Shown: piece after piece, positions 17,594 through 26,235 of the stretch
Layout of the letters: each line of letters opens with the position of its first letter
Position numbering within the stretch: the stretch's first letter is position 1
Source: JANQMY01 sp965227095
GTDB taxonomy: Bacteria; Pseudomonadota; Alphaproteobacteria; JANQMY01
Direction of reading: 5' to 3'
DNA length: 64,000 bases
NCBI GenBank assembly: GCA_965227095.1
Contig: CBDDFL010000001.1
Location: forward strand, 2,480,001-2,544,000
Notes under the pieces: model-generated
What the model was told of the DNA's origin: nothing
What the model saw: only the letters and a program-made list of their open reading frames with translations
Database searches by the model: none
Made by a program: the position numbers and the translations under genes

Positions 17594-17917
17594 ATGGCAG
17601 AAAAGACTGTCACCCGCGCAGATCTAAGTGAAGCCGTTTATCAATCGGTCGGACTGTCGCGGAATGAATCGGCAGATCTGGTCGAAAGCGTGTTGGAAGA
17701 AATCTCCCGCAGCTTGGTTCGCGGTGAAACTGTGAAGCTTTCGTCCTTTGGATCGTTTTCGGTGCGCCAGAAAGGCGGTCGTGTGGGGCGTAACCCCAAG
17801 ACCGGCGAAGAGGTGCCTATCGAACCGCGGCGTGTATTGGTGTTCCGTCCCAGTCACGTGCTCAAAGATCAGATTAACCGGCGGTCGCCGTCTCCCGGCA
17901 GAGAAGCTGCCGAATAG
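17594..17917 (+). CDS. ihfA: Integration host factor subunit alpha
   Basis: IHF alpha pairs with IHF beta to bend DNA at specific sites in replication, recombination and transcription. The 107-residue protein begins MAEKTVTRADLSEAVY. It has the HU/IHF dimer core and the DNA-inserting arm GGRVGRNPKTGEEVPI with its conserved proline. A GTG at 17585 in the same frame is an alternative start and is better spaced from AAGGA (17573-17577). It is followed by the MerR-type gene, the usual alphaproteobacterial arrangement. Confidence 0.95.
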   Translation: MAEKTVTRADLSEAVYQSVGLSRNESADLVESVLEEISRSLVRGETVKLSSFGSFSVRQKGGRVGRNPKTGEEVPIEPRRVLVFRPSHVLKDQINRRSPSPGREAAE

Positions 17918-17960
17918 GTCGTTTGTTGAGGCGCTCCTAAGCGCCCTGTGAGGTTCATTC

Positions 17961-18422
17961 GTGACGAAATCGCCGCAGGCTTTTCGAACGATTAGTGAGG
18001 TGTCAACCGAACTCGACGTACCGCAACATGTGCTGCGGTTTTGGGAGAGCAAGTTCTCGCAAATTCGACCGATGAAACGGGGCGGTGGGCGGCGCTACTA
18101 TCGCCCGGAAGATGTCGATCTGCTGCGCGGCATACAAACCCTGCTCTACAATGATGGGTTCACGATCAAGGGCGTTCAAAAGGTCTTTCGGGATCAAGGC
18201 GCGAAGTTCGTGACCGAAACCGGCCGCAATAATGGCACCCGGCCTGCCGTGCTGAGCACCCCGGCACCCGCCTCCGGACCGGTGCCCGGTGAGGTAAAAG
18301 CGGCGGCGCCCAAGAAGGCGATTGAGGCAAGCCTCACCACCGAGGACCGAAAGGTGCTTCAATCCGCTTTAACGACGCTGAAAGAAGCCCAATCGGCCTT
18401 AAAGGCTCTTAAAAACACTTAG
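17961..18422 (+). CDS. MerR family transcriptional regulator
   Basis: The 153-residue protein has an N-terminal MerR winged helix (about 9-78): FRTISEVSTELDVPQHVLRF, then GGGRRYYRPEDVDLL. A proline/alanine-rich linker leads to a short C-terminal helix that may form the dimer coiled coil. No metal-binding cysteines are present, so it is not a MerR/CueR metal sensor. This gene follows ihfA in many alphaproteobacteria, but its targets are not known to me. The GTG start fits the family N-terminus. Confidence 0.9.
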   Translation: MTKSPQAFRTISEVSTELDVPQHVLRFWESKFSQIRPMKRGGGRRYYRPEDVDLLRGIQTLLYNDGFTIKGVQKVFRDQGAKFVTETGRNNGTRPAVLSTPAPASGPVPGEVKAAAPKKAIEASLTTEDRKVLQSALTTLKEAQSALKALKNT

Positions 18423-18562
18423 AAGTGCGCGGTGGAAGCCCTGTGATGAGGGCTTTCGAACGGCGACAAATTTCCTCATAAATGGCCCGTCATAAGGGTG
18501 AAACCCGATTGCATCTGTCGGCCAAGACGTCCTATATTCCGGCCCTTGGCCGGAGACAGTGT

Positions 18563-18639
<77 letters not shown>

Positions 18640-18653
18640 TTTTTCGCTGTCGG

Positions 18654-19319
18654 TTACATCGGTCGAATATCCGCATACACAAACCCGTCGCGTTCCACCG
18701 TGTCGCCGACCTCGCACGCGATGGGGGCTGCGAAATTTGGGGCATTGAAAACGAAGCTGTGGAATTCGCCGTTTTCACCACACGGGTCAGCCCCATCCGG
18801 AAGATCTTCCAGCAGGGACCGGTCATATTTCCGCCCGGCGAGACCGGCGGGCACTTGTGCCGGGTCCACACACGTGAGGTAAGCCTCAAACCCGGCATCG
18901 ATAATGGTGTGAGCCAGGGTTTCTGTGGGCAGGCCCCAAAGGGGGAATACGGGATCGATCGGCTGATCGGCCAGCATTGTTTCCCGATAGGCGCGTATGT
19001 CCTCTAGAAACAGATCGCCAAATCCCATCTGGGTAATGCCATCTTGTTGTGATTGGTCAATGGCCCCCTGCATGCGGGCTTCATAGATGTCGTTTGTGCA
19101 GGCTTCCGGTAAATCAACCACGTGGAGCGGCAGGCCAAGGGCGGCGGCTTGTCGGTCTAGAAGTTCCCGGCGTGTGGAATGCATGGCCACGCGGTCACGG
19201 TCTTCATTGACGGTGGTCAAAAGACCGGCAATGTCCACGTCGCCCGACTTTTGCAGTGTCCATAATGCATAGGCACTGTCTTTGCCGCTGCTCCAGCTCA
19301 TCCACAGTTTCGGTTTCAT
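18654..19319 (-). CDS. Dph6-related ATP pyrophosphatase
   Basis: This belongs to the N-type ATP pyrophosphatase group related to eukaryotic diphthine ammonia ligase Dph6. The PP-loop SSGKDSAYALW lies at the N-terminus and a GFGDLFLEDIRAYRE motif in the middle, with a C-terminal CGENGEFHSFVFNAP that is a hallmark of the family. Bacteria lack diphthamide, so the substrate is unknown. The ATG at 19319 has AGGGA upstream; a GTG at 19337 is an alternative. It ends 14 bases from tRNA-Pro on the opposite strand. Confidence 0.88.
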   Translation of the reverse strand: MKPKLWMSWSSGKDSAYALWTLQKSGDVDIAGLLTTVNEDRDRVAMHSTRRELLDRQAAALGLPLHVVDLPEACTNDIYEARMQGAIDQSQQDGITQMGFGDLFLEDIRAYRETMLADQPIDPVFPLWGLPTETLAHTIIDAGFEAYLTCVDPAQVPAGLAGRKYDRSLLEDLPDGADPCGENGEFHSFVFNAPNFAAPIACEVGDTVERDGFVYADIRPM

Positions 19320-19386
19320 TCGCGCCAGTTCCCTCACATCCTGTCGAGAGACGCTGGTACGGCAAAGGGCGGGTTAGTGCAAGGCG

Positions 19387-19764
19387 TCAAACGGGGATGG
19401 GTTCGGCACGCACATCGCTGACGACAAAGGGCAGGGTCTCGCCATCATGTTCCTTGATGGACACATACTCTCCTTTGAGCAGAGCATGCGTTTCCAGGTG
19501 GAATACGGGCTCATCGTCGTCTTCGCCGGGCTCGTAAGAAAATGCCCAAGTGCGATGCCGCGTGTGAACGAGCTGACCATGTTCGTCGTCTTCGTCTTCC
19601 CAGAACCGCTTCACGGTCGCGGCATGCTTATGCTCGCGCCACGTCGTTTCATCCAGCTTGCCGTCATCTTGCAACGGAACCCGTAAGAGGTAGCCGCAAT
19701 GCGGATTGCCATTCGGAAATTCTTTCGTGCGCGCGAGTTCCAAGCGAACAGTGTACCAAGTCAC
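19387..19764 (-). CDS. Conserved hypothetical protein
   Basis: The 125-residue protein is soluble, acidic and rich in Asp, Glu and His. It contains RTKEFPNGNPHCGYLLRVPL near the N-terminus and a WAFSYEPGEDDDEPVFHLE stretch. I recall similar small proteins in other alphaproteobacteria but know of no assigned function. It lies 17 bases downstream of the stress-protein gene on the same strand, so the two are probably co-transcribed. Confidence 0.75.
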   Translation of the reverse strand: MTWYTVRLELARTKEFPNGNPHCGYLLRVPLQDDGKLDETTWREHKHAATVKRFWEDEDDEHGQLVHTRHRTWAFSYEPGEDDDEPVFHLETHALLKGEYVSIKEHDGETLPFVVSDVRAEPIPV

Positions 19765-19781
19765 CTTTGCCTCTCTTCAGA

Positions 19782-20651
19782 TTAGTGACACAACAGGATG
19801 GGCATGCGGGCTTTCTGCAAGACGGAGCGTGTAACGCCGCCCAAGACCAGCTCGCGGATACGGGAATGAGAATAGCCACCAAGGACGAGAAGGCCGGCGC
19901 CGTTCTCTTTGGCGTAATCTTGAAGGCTGTCGGACACGCGCGCCGCACTTGTGGGAATTTGGTCATGGGAAGCCCGCACATTGTGGCGGGACAGCGCCGC
20001 AATGGCGGCCGGAAGTTCAGGGGACGTCACCTCATCATTGCTGACACTCAACAAGGTGGCGTGGTTGGCTTCCTTGAGCAACGGCAGGGCAGATTGAACC
20101 GCGCGAGACACTTCAAGGCTGCCGTTCCAGCCCACAATAATCTTTTCCGGGAGCTGGAAGGTAACGCCGTCGGGCACAACCAAAATGGGTTTGCCAGATC
20201 CCATAAGAACAGCGGTATAGGCGCTTAAATCATCCGCAGACGTCAGATCTTCTGATTGCGCAACCAAAGAAAGGTCACAGGTCATGGCTTCGGACACATA
20301 GACTTCCGGGATAAGCCCAATCGGGCTGCGCCAACTGGCAGACACCCGTGCGTCCAGATTGGCAGGTTCCGCAAACTCGAGGTTGGCCGCGGCACAGCCT
20401 TTCTTGAAGCTTTCTTTGATGTTCTCCGTTTCCGCCGCATTGGCTTTTGAAACGGCATCAATGATCTCTTGGATATGGGCACCCGATTCTAGGGGATAGA
20501 CAGCGGGTACCGCCACATGAGGTGGCGGTGTGCCATGACACCCCACAGCGAGCGAGCCAAGGGCGTCGGCAACCGGCGCCGCGACGGTCGCCGCTTTTTC
20601 GGCCTGCTCTTCATTGAAACAAGGGACGAACAGGGTTGGGTACATGGACAT
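19782..20651 (-). CDS. Universal stress protein, tandem UspA-like
   Basis: The 289-residue protein has a degenerate N-terminal UspA half and a clear C-terminal half. The latter runs from EKIIVGWNGSLEVSRAVQSA to the nucleotide-binding LLVLGGYSHSRIRELVLGGVTRSVL and PILLCH. The G-2x-G-9x-G(S/T) type motif suggests an ATP-binding member. Tandem proteins of this kind are associated with stress survival; the specific trigger is not visible. Confidence 0.9.
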   Translation of the reverse strand: MSMYPTLFVPCFNEEQAEKAATVAAPVADALGSLAVGCHGTPPPHVAVPAVYPLESGAHIQEIIDAVSKANAAETENIKESFKKGCAAANLEFAEPANLDARVSASWRSPIGLIPEVYVSEAMTCDLSLVAQSEDLTSADDLSAYTAVLMGSGKPILVVPDGVTFQLPEKIIVGWNGSLEVSRAVQSALPLLKEANHATLLSVSNDEVTSPELPAAIAALSRHNVRASHDQIPTSAARVSDSLQDYAKENGAGLLVLGGYSHSRIRELVLGGVTRSVLQKARMPILLCH

Positions 20652-20721
20652 CGACGGTCATCCTTTTCAGAGTCAAAGCATCACGGTTTGTCCCCATAAG
20701 GGAGGGGCAGGTTAGCAAGTA

Positions 20722-21243
20722 TTAAGGGGCCGTGAAATCGTTTATGTCGAACTCAAGCGGTTCCTCGAGCATCCACTCATTGATGAGGTCAGGAATTTCA
20801 TCCTCAGAGAACTTGCTCTGTTCGTTGGCGTCATTGGCAAAGGCGGCAAGGTCCGCGATTTCCTGACCTGTTAGATCGATCTGATAGCCAAGTTCCATGT
20901 TTTGCAAAACGATCATCACGTCCGCTCCCCGCCACATGCGGGCGGTGAAATCCATGAGGTCGAAGTGCTTTTTGTCGTCAATCGCATCAAGTGGTGGTGC
21001 CGCTTTGCCGCCAATGCCGTTGACTGAATGGCATACGACGCAGGCCTTATCGACGAACAGCTTCCGGCCCCGTTCTGAATTAATCTGTGGAATGAGTATG
21101 TTTGGTGCTGTGGCGGCCGGCGGTACTTCGGTTTCTTCTTGCGCTTCAACTTGGGTTGAGCACAAGGCCAGCAAGAGGCCAAGCGCGCATGCGTAAAGTA
21201 ATGGCTTCAAGTGTCCGTGGTCGGAGGTATTTTGCAATGGCAT
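20722..21243 (-). CDS. Exported mono-heme c-type cytochrome
   Basis: The 173-residue protein has a hydrophobic signal segment (LLYACALGLLLALCSTQVEAQ), then one heme attachment site, CVVCH. Several Met residues downstream could supply the sixth ligand. The GRKLFVDKACVVCHSVNG context is typical of class I cytochromes. The C-terminus is strongly acidic. The ATG at 21243 is preferred to an upstream TTG. Its redox partner cannot be inferred from the neighbours. Confidence 0.88.
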   Translation of the reverse strand: MPLQNTSDHGHLKPLLYACALGLLLALCSTQVEAQEETEVPPAATAPNILIPQINSERGRKLFVDKACVVCHSVNGIGGKAAPPLDAIDDKKHFDLMDFTARMWRGADVMIVLQNMELGYQIDLTGQEIADLAAFANDANEQSKFSEDEIPDLINEWMLEEPLEFDINDFTAP

Positions 21244-21441
21244 GTGACGTGGCTCCCGATTCAGTCTCAACCAACTTTATTAATCATAACCACTGCTTCG
21301 CTTTTGGTCCTTGATGCAGATCAAAGGAACCCGCGTCTTAAAACGGCACAAAACAGCGGCGGATAGCGAGATTTGGCAGACCGTATCTACCCAAAATCGC
21401 CTACACCACTTTATGATGATTCGGTCTTAACAAGCGGTAAT

Positions 21442-22632
21442 CTAGGGCCGCCTGCCGACATAATGGGCGCGCGGGCGGATCAAGTGGCCGGTTCGGTTTT
21501 GCTCTAAGGCATGGGCGACCCAGCCGGCGGACCGGCCGATAGCGAAGAGGGCAATGGCCGCTTCCGTGGGCAATCCCAAATGTCGTTCCAAAAGAACGAG
21601 TGCCATGTCCACATTCTCGCGGTGCCCCGATTGCTCAAATATCGTGTCGAGAGTCCTGCGTTCGATTGAGGTGAGGTCCAGCCCCTCAATAATCGCGGTC
21701 GCCCGCGGGTCGCCGTTGGGATACAGCCGATGGCCGACGCCGGGCAGCCGTTCCCCTCGGCGGAGCCAAGAGTCCACGACGCCTTCTGGGTGTTGGCTGT
21801 TGTCGACCTGGTCGAAGAATACGCGAACCTGATCTGATGCACTGCCGTGCAGTGGCCCCGACAAAGCGGCAAGGCCCCCAAGCAAACAGGCGCTGAGGGA
21901 CGCGCCCGTGGAGGCCACGACGCGCACCGAAAAAGTAGAGGCATTCAGCTCATGATCGGCCAGTAAAAACAAGGCACGGCGCAGCAGGTCGCTTTTACCC
22001 GCAGGCACATTCCAAGCCTCGGCCAATTGTTCGTGTATGGGCTTTTTCTTGACGGTCGTCTCGCAGATGGCGGCAGTCAGTGCACGGACGAGAAAAGCGC
22101 CTTTTCGATGCAATAATTCCGGCGCCGCGCGGCGGATGGGAAGGTCGTCAGTGTTAAGGCGCGCCAAGGCGGCGGTACTGCGCGCGATCACGGACCAGCG
22201 TCCGACAGGTCCGCCGTCCACAGGGTTTGAATAGACCATGCCCACCGGCAGCGGAGAGTCGAACGGTGTGCCAAGATTGGCCTCCCATAACAGGCAGGCA
22301 ATGTCTTCAAGGGACTTTTCGGCGGACAGCGCCACCGCGTCCTGTCCGCGATAATAGAGCTTTCCTTGGTCAATCAGCGTCAGTTCGGATTCCAAGACCG
22401 GCAAGCCAAATGCCAGCGTCCCGGCGGCAATTCGATCCGGTTTGCGGCCGTGGGCCTTGCGGTTGATCAGCTTGTCCACGTCTTCAGCGAGATAGAGCTT
22501 CCGGCGGGTGTCTGTCCCATCTTGATTGATTGATCGAATCAACCCTCTGCTGACATAAGCATAGAGTGTCTGGCGGCTCACATTGAGCCTCTTTATAGCC
22601 GTTTCTGCGGGTATATATGGCTCTTCCGCCAT
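21442..22632 (-). CDS. Citrate synthase-like protein with N-terminal helix-turn-helix
   Basis: Residues 1-60 form an excisionase/MerR-type DNA-binding domain: IPAETAIKRLNVSRQTLYAY, then the RRKLYLAEDVDKLI wing. The rest is a citrate synthase fold of about 330 residues. The catalytic trio is intact: His262 in GPLHGS, His301 in VGHRLY and Asp342 in ENVDMA. It could make citrate or 2-methylcitrate and also bind DNA. It is divergent from a second citrate-synthase-like gene with 96 bases between them, which hold small palindromes it might bind. Confidence 0.9.
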   Translation of the reverse strand: MAEEPYIPAETAIKRLNVSRQTLYAYVSRGLIRSINQDGTDTRRKLYLAEDVDKLINRKAHGRKPDRIAAGTLAFGLPVLESELTLIDQGKLYYRGQDAVALSAEKSLEDIACLLWEANLGTPFDSPLPVGMVYSNPVDGGPVGRWSVIARSTAALARLNTDDLPIRRAAPELLHRKGAFLVRALTAAICETTVKKKPIHEQLAEAWNVPAGKSDLLRRALFLLADHELNASTFSVRVVASTGASLSACLLGGLAALSGPLHGSASDQVRVFFDQVDNSQHPEGVVDSWLRRGERLPGVGHRLYPNGDPRATAIIEGLDLTSIERRTLDTIFEQSGHRENVDMALVLLERHLGLPTEAAIALFAIGRSAGWVAHALEQNRTGHLIRPRAHYVGRRP

Positions 22633-22648
22633 CTGTCATCCATTTTAT

Positions 22649-22672
22649 ATTGAGTAGTTCAATCAATATTGA
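22649..22672. promoter_or_regulatory. Overlapping palindromes between the divergent citrate synthase genes
   Basis: ATTGA-N5-TCAAT (22649-22663) overlaps the perfect palindrome TCAATATTGA (22663-22672) in an AT-rich 96-base divergent promoter region. It is a plausible operator for the HTH domain of the leftward gene. This is inference from position and symmetry. Confidence 0.4.
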
Positions 22673-22728
22673 CGATATAAGTCATTTGTCCCATCTAGTC
22701 CAGCGACCACAAACGAGAGGAGGCAGAT

Positions 22729-23814
22729 ATGTCGACAGGACTGGACAATGTGATTGCCGCGAAAACGGTGATGAGCCATGTGGATGGGGATGCGGGGCGC
22801 CTTATCGTGAGGGGCCACGAACTCGACGAGCTTGCCCACCGTTTTACCTTCGAGGCGCTATTGTCCCTGTTGTGGGATGGCTTCTTAGACACGCTTCCTG
22901 AGGATATGCAGTCTGCGATTGGGGCCGCGCGGGAACGGACGTTTGCGGTCCTCAAGGAGGCGATGCCATTACCTAAGAGCCTCAGCGCCATTGAAAAATT
23001 GCGATATCTGTTAAGCGCTTTGCCGGATTCCGAACCAGAACAGGACCATGCCCTTTTGGCTGTGGCATCTGTCCCGGTGTTTACCGCGGCCGTGTTGCGC
23101 GGGCTTAACGGTGAAGCGCCGATCGCGCCGGATCCAGCCTTAGGGCACGCGGAGGATTTCTTGCGCATGCTGCGTGGGGACGCCGTTCCGTCACACCACG
23201 CGAAAGCGCTGGATACCTATCTGGTTACTGTGGCGGACCACGGCCTCAATGCATCCACCTTCGCCGCCCGAACCATCGCGTCCACACAAGCGGGCATGTT
23301 CTCGAGTATTGTCGGGGGGGTGTGTGCTCTTAAGGGGCCGCTTCACGGTGGGGCACCGGGACCGGTGCTGGACATGTTGGACGCCATTGGATCACCGCAC
23401 GCTGCCAGCGGCTGGCTCACACAGGCCGTTCAACGGGGCGACAGGCTGATGGGCTTCGGCCATCGCGTGTATCGCGTGCGCGATCCGCGGGCGGATGTTT
23501 TAAAGCGCGTTGCGCGAAGCCTGCGCGAAGACGAAAATCGCATCAAGTTCGCGGAACAGGTGGAACAAGCAGCCCTGACGGTTCTGGCGGATCAAAAGAA
23601 AGGGCGTGTGCTCGAGACCAATGTGGAATTCTACACGGCGCTTGTGCTGGAGGCCCTGAAGCTGCCACGGGAAAGTTTTACCATGATCTTTGCCATGGGG
23701 CGCGTGGCGGGGTGGACCGCCCATGTTCTGGAGCAACTGAAAGGGGGGCGCCTCATCCGTCCGCAATCGGAATATATCGGCCCCATGCCGGCAACCGGCG
23801 TGGCAGCGGAGTAG
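22729..23814 (+). CDS. Citrate/2-methylcitrate synthase-like protein
   Basis: The 361-residue protein is a compact citrate synthase without the long N-terminal extension of the E. coli type. Catalytic His206 (GPLHGGA) and His245 (GFGHRVY) are present. The position of the usual third residue reads NVEFY, so Glu300 replaces the catalytic Asp, a conservative but unusual change. GAGGAGG lies 10 bases before the ATG. It is divergent from the HTH-fused paralogue, suggesting joint regulation and perhaps a hetero-oligomer. A housekeeping gltA probably lies elsewhere. Confidence 0.9.
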   Translation: MSTGLDNVIAAKTVMSHVDGDAGRLIVRGHELDELAHRFTFEALLSLLWDGFLDTLPEDMQSAIGAARERTFAVLKEAMPLPKSLSAIEKLRYLLSALPDSEPEQDHALLAVASVPVFTAAVLRGLNGEAPIAPDPALGHAEDFLRMLRGDAVPSHHAKALDTYLVTVADHGLNASTFAARTIASTQAGMFSSIVGGVCALKGPLHGGAPGPVLDMLDAIGSPHAASGWLTQAVQRGDRLMGFGHRVYRVRDPRADVLKRVARSLREDENRIKFAEQVEQAALTVLADQKKGRVLETNVEFYTALVLEALKLPRESFTMIFAMGRVAGWTAHVLEQLKGGRLIRPQSEYIGPMPATGVAAE

Positions 23815-23822
23815 GCGGATAC

Positions 23823-24344
23823 CTAAGACGGTGGAAAACGCGCGAGGATGGCATCCAGCGCGTTTTTCGCAGCGGTCAGTTGATCCTGGTTGGTTTCAAG
23901 CTCAAAGGGTGCCCAACCGCGCCAAAGCGATTTTCTGGATCGGGCGTCCAGCACATCCACGACCAGAACGCGTTCCTTTGTGGTGACCACATTGAAGTCA
24001 CTGTATTTTCCCGTGCCGAAACCGCCAATCCCGGACTGGACCTGAACGTTTTGGGATTCTCCAAGAGCATAATTCACAAGAAACCTTGGCATGTCTGAAA
24101 CCTCATACCCCTTGGCCGACAGGCTGTCCGTGATGTGCAGCTTCAAGGTAACGAGAAAAGACTCCTGTATTTCAACATTGCCCGGCGCATAGTCTGTGAT
24201 CGGTTGGGCGACCCATTGGTAGGATGTATCCGTCACAAAATCAGCCGATGTGTCGTAAGACACTTCTGCATCAATGCGTGATGTGCCACAGCCAGCAAGG
24301 GCCAATGCCGCGCCTATCACCCACAGTCCTAACAGCTTACGCAT
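23823..24344 (-). CDS. DUF4136-type lipoprotein
   Basis: The 173-residue protein has a signal peptide with a clear lipobox (LALAGC), so it should be lipid-anchored. The mature part has the DUF4136 pattern: TSYQWVAQP near the N-terminus, LKLHITDSLSAKGYEVSD, then a strand-rich segment ending VLVVDVLDARSRKSLWRGWA. The function of the family is unknown to me. It is convergent with the citrate-synthase-like gene, 8 bases away. An upstream in-frame start at 24404 would destroy the signal peptide. Confidence 0.85.
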   Translation of the reverse strand: MRKLLGLWVIGAALALAGCGTSRIDAEVSYDTSADFVTDTSYQWVAQPITDYAPGNVEIQESFLVTLKLHITDSLSAKGYEVSDMPRFLVNYALGESQNVQVQSGIGGFGTGKYSDFNVVTTKERVLVVDVLDARSRKSLWRGWAPFELETNQDQLTAAKNALDAILARFPPS

Positions 24345-24438
24345 GACGGTCTCCCACAGCTCAATCGATGCAGCATTGTAAAATTCGCTGTATTGGGTAT
24401 TCAAGGGCCGGGATGAAGCAAGCGGACGATTCTAAGAA

Positions 24439-26088
24439 ATGATACCGCAGCACGGGCACGGATCGAGCGATATCAATAAGGGGGAGTTCGGGACCATCAG
24501 TCTCTATACCCCCTTTTTGTGGTGTTTTTTGGTGGTCATCGCCATCGCGTCGATCCCCGGCGTGGCGTTTGATTTTTTCCCCTTTGCGGACGCCGTTAAC
24601 CATGTTGCCCGATTTCACATATTGGTGAATGCGGAGGCGGACACCCAATTGGGGGTCTATTACCAGTCTCTTTTCAAGATCAACACCAATATGGGCCTTG
24701 AGTTTTTATACGTCACGCTGTTTGCGTGGTTGGATCCCGTCTTGTTTTTGAAATTTGCCAATGTGCTGATTGCGTTTGTGATGATCGCCGGCACCGCCTC
24801 ATTGGGATATGTGCTCAATGGATCCTGGCGGTTGCTCGATTTGATCAGTGCACTGTTTGTCTTCAATTATGCCCTCATCTACGGATTTTTGAACTTCTCT
24901 CTTGGGGCGGGGCTTGCTCTTTTGTGCCTGGCGGCGTGGATCGCCCTGAGCCGCCGCTCTTGGGTGCACGCGGCCCTGTTTGGCGCGCTGGCCGGGTTTG
25001 TCCTCTTTGTGACGCATCTGTTTGCGCTGGGCTTGTTCGGCCTTGCGGTTCTCTGTGTCGAAGGACAAAAGGCCATCACGGAATGGCACCGTGACAAAAA
25101 GCTTCCGCTACCTCGCATATACGCGGTTTTGATTGCCTTTGTGCCGGTCACACTGTTTGCAGCACTGCAATTAGTACCGAGACTGTTGGGGGGCGAGGTT
25201 GCATATGAGGCGGCGTCTGGATTGCGCTATGGTTCCCTCGAAGATCGCCTAACCGCGATTGTCGGACCCGTGTTGACCTATTTCAGCCTGTGGGACATCG
25301 CGTTGTGGCTAGCGCTCGCGGGACTGGGCGTCTGGCTCATCCGGGGCAAGCATCTGTCTGTTTGCTCTGAAACAAGATGGATGATGATCGCCTTGGCGCT
25401 GTTGGTTTTGCTGATGCCGGCACGCTTGATGGATGCGTGGGGGGCGCATTTTCGGCCCGGCATTTTTCTCGCGCCCGTGTTGGTGGCGAGCCTATCAATT
25501 TCTTCGACTATGAGACCGGGTTGGCGCGCCATTGCCCTTTGTGTGGTAGCGCTTGTGAGTTTTCGCGTGGCGGGTGTGATGATCCACAACGCTCCCGTTG
25601 CGCGGGATTTCGCGGCGTTAGCATCAGTGTTGGATGACCTCCCGCCCGGCGGCACGTTGATCGGCGTGTTCGCTGGCGAACGCCAAAGGGGGGGCGCCAT
25701 CGCTGCCGGTGACCGCCGGTTGGTGCGTTTCCAATACAATCACGCGACCACTGTGGCGACCTTAAAAGCCGATCTCTTTACACCCAGCATCTTCTCTCGG
25801 CCTGACGTCCACAATCTGACGGTAACGCCGGCCTTTCAGCACTTGGACACCCCCTATCTTCAAGCTCAGTTGCGGCCCATTTTTTGCGAAACAGCGGACG
25901 GCCCGCCTGCGCCCGAACGCTACAAAGCGATTCGCTCTTACGCTTATGGTTGGCGGCGGAAATTCGACTATGTTCTGGCGATCGGCGGGGACGGCTCCAC
26001 GCCCTGTGGGGGGGCGCTGATGACCCCCATCTCTCAGGCAGGTGCCTTCAAGCTCTACCGCGTCAGCCGGTCTTCAGCGCCTCGTTAA
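24439..26088 (+). CDS. Multi-pass membrane protein, GT-C glycosyltransferase-like
   Basis: The 549-residue protein has about 10-11 membrane segments followed by a soluble tail of some 150 residues. An acidic pair motif, PFADAVNHVARF, follows the first membrane segment, in the place where GT-C glycosyltransferases carry a catalytic Asp. The soluble end contains PPGGTLIGVF and a Cys-containing region. I know of no named family. No other glycan genes lie nearby. The start is weakly supported. Confidence 0.7.
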   Translation: MIPQHGHGSSDINKGEFGTISLYTPFLWCFLVVIAIASIPGVAFDFFPFADAVNHVARFHILVNAEADTQLGVYYQSLFKINTNMGLEFLYVTLFAWLDPVLFLKFANVLIAFVMIAGTASLGYVLNGSWRLLDLISALFVFNYALIYGFLNFSLGAGLALLCLAAWIALSRRSWVHAALFGALAGFVLFVTHLFALGLFGLAVLCVEGQKAITEWHRDKKLPLPRIYAVLIAFVPVTLFAALQLVPRLLGGEVAYEAASGLRYGSLEDRLTAIVGPVLTYFSLWDIALWLALAGLGVWLIRGKHLSVCSETRWMMIALALLVLLMPARLMDAWGAHFRPGIFLAPVLVASLSISSTMRPGWRAIALCVVALVSFRVAGVMIHNAPVARDFAALASVLDDLPPGGTLIGVFAGERQRGGAIAAGDRRLVRFQYNHATTVATLKADLFTPSIFSRPDVHNLTVTPAFQHLDTPYLQAQLRPIFCETADGPPAPERYKAIRSYAYGWRRKFDYVLAIGGDGSTPCGGALMTPISQAGAFKLYRVSRSSAPR

Positions 26089-26235
26089 TCCTGTTTACGT
26101 GCGGCAAAGCGCGTAAAGCCCTGAAAATTGCCGGTTTAGTGTCACTTTGGTGTCACACACACCTTGCGTTCAGGGGCAAAAAAGCATGAAATAGGCTGCT
26201 TGTAATTGGCGGTCTGAGGGGGAACGAGTAACGCC

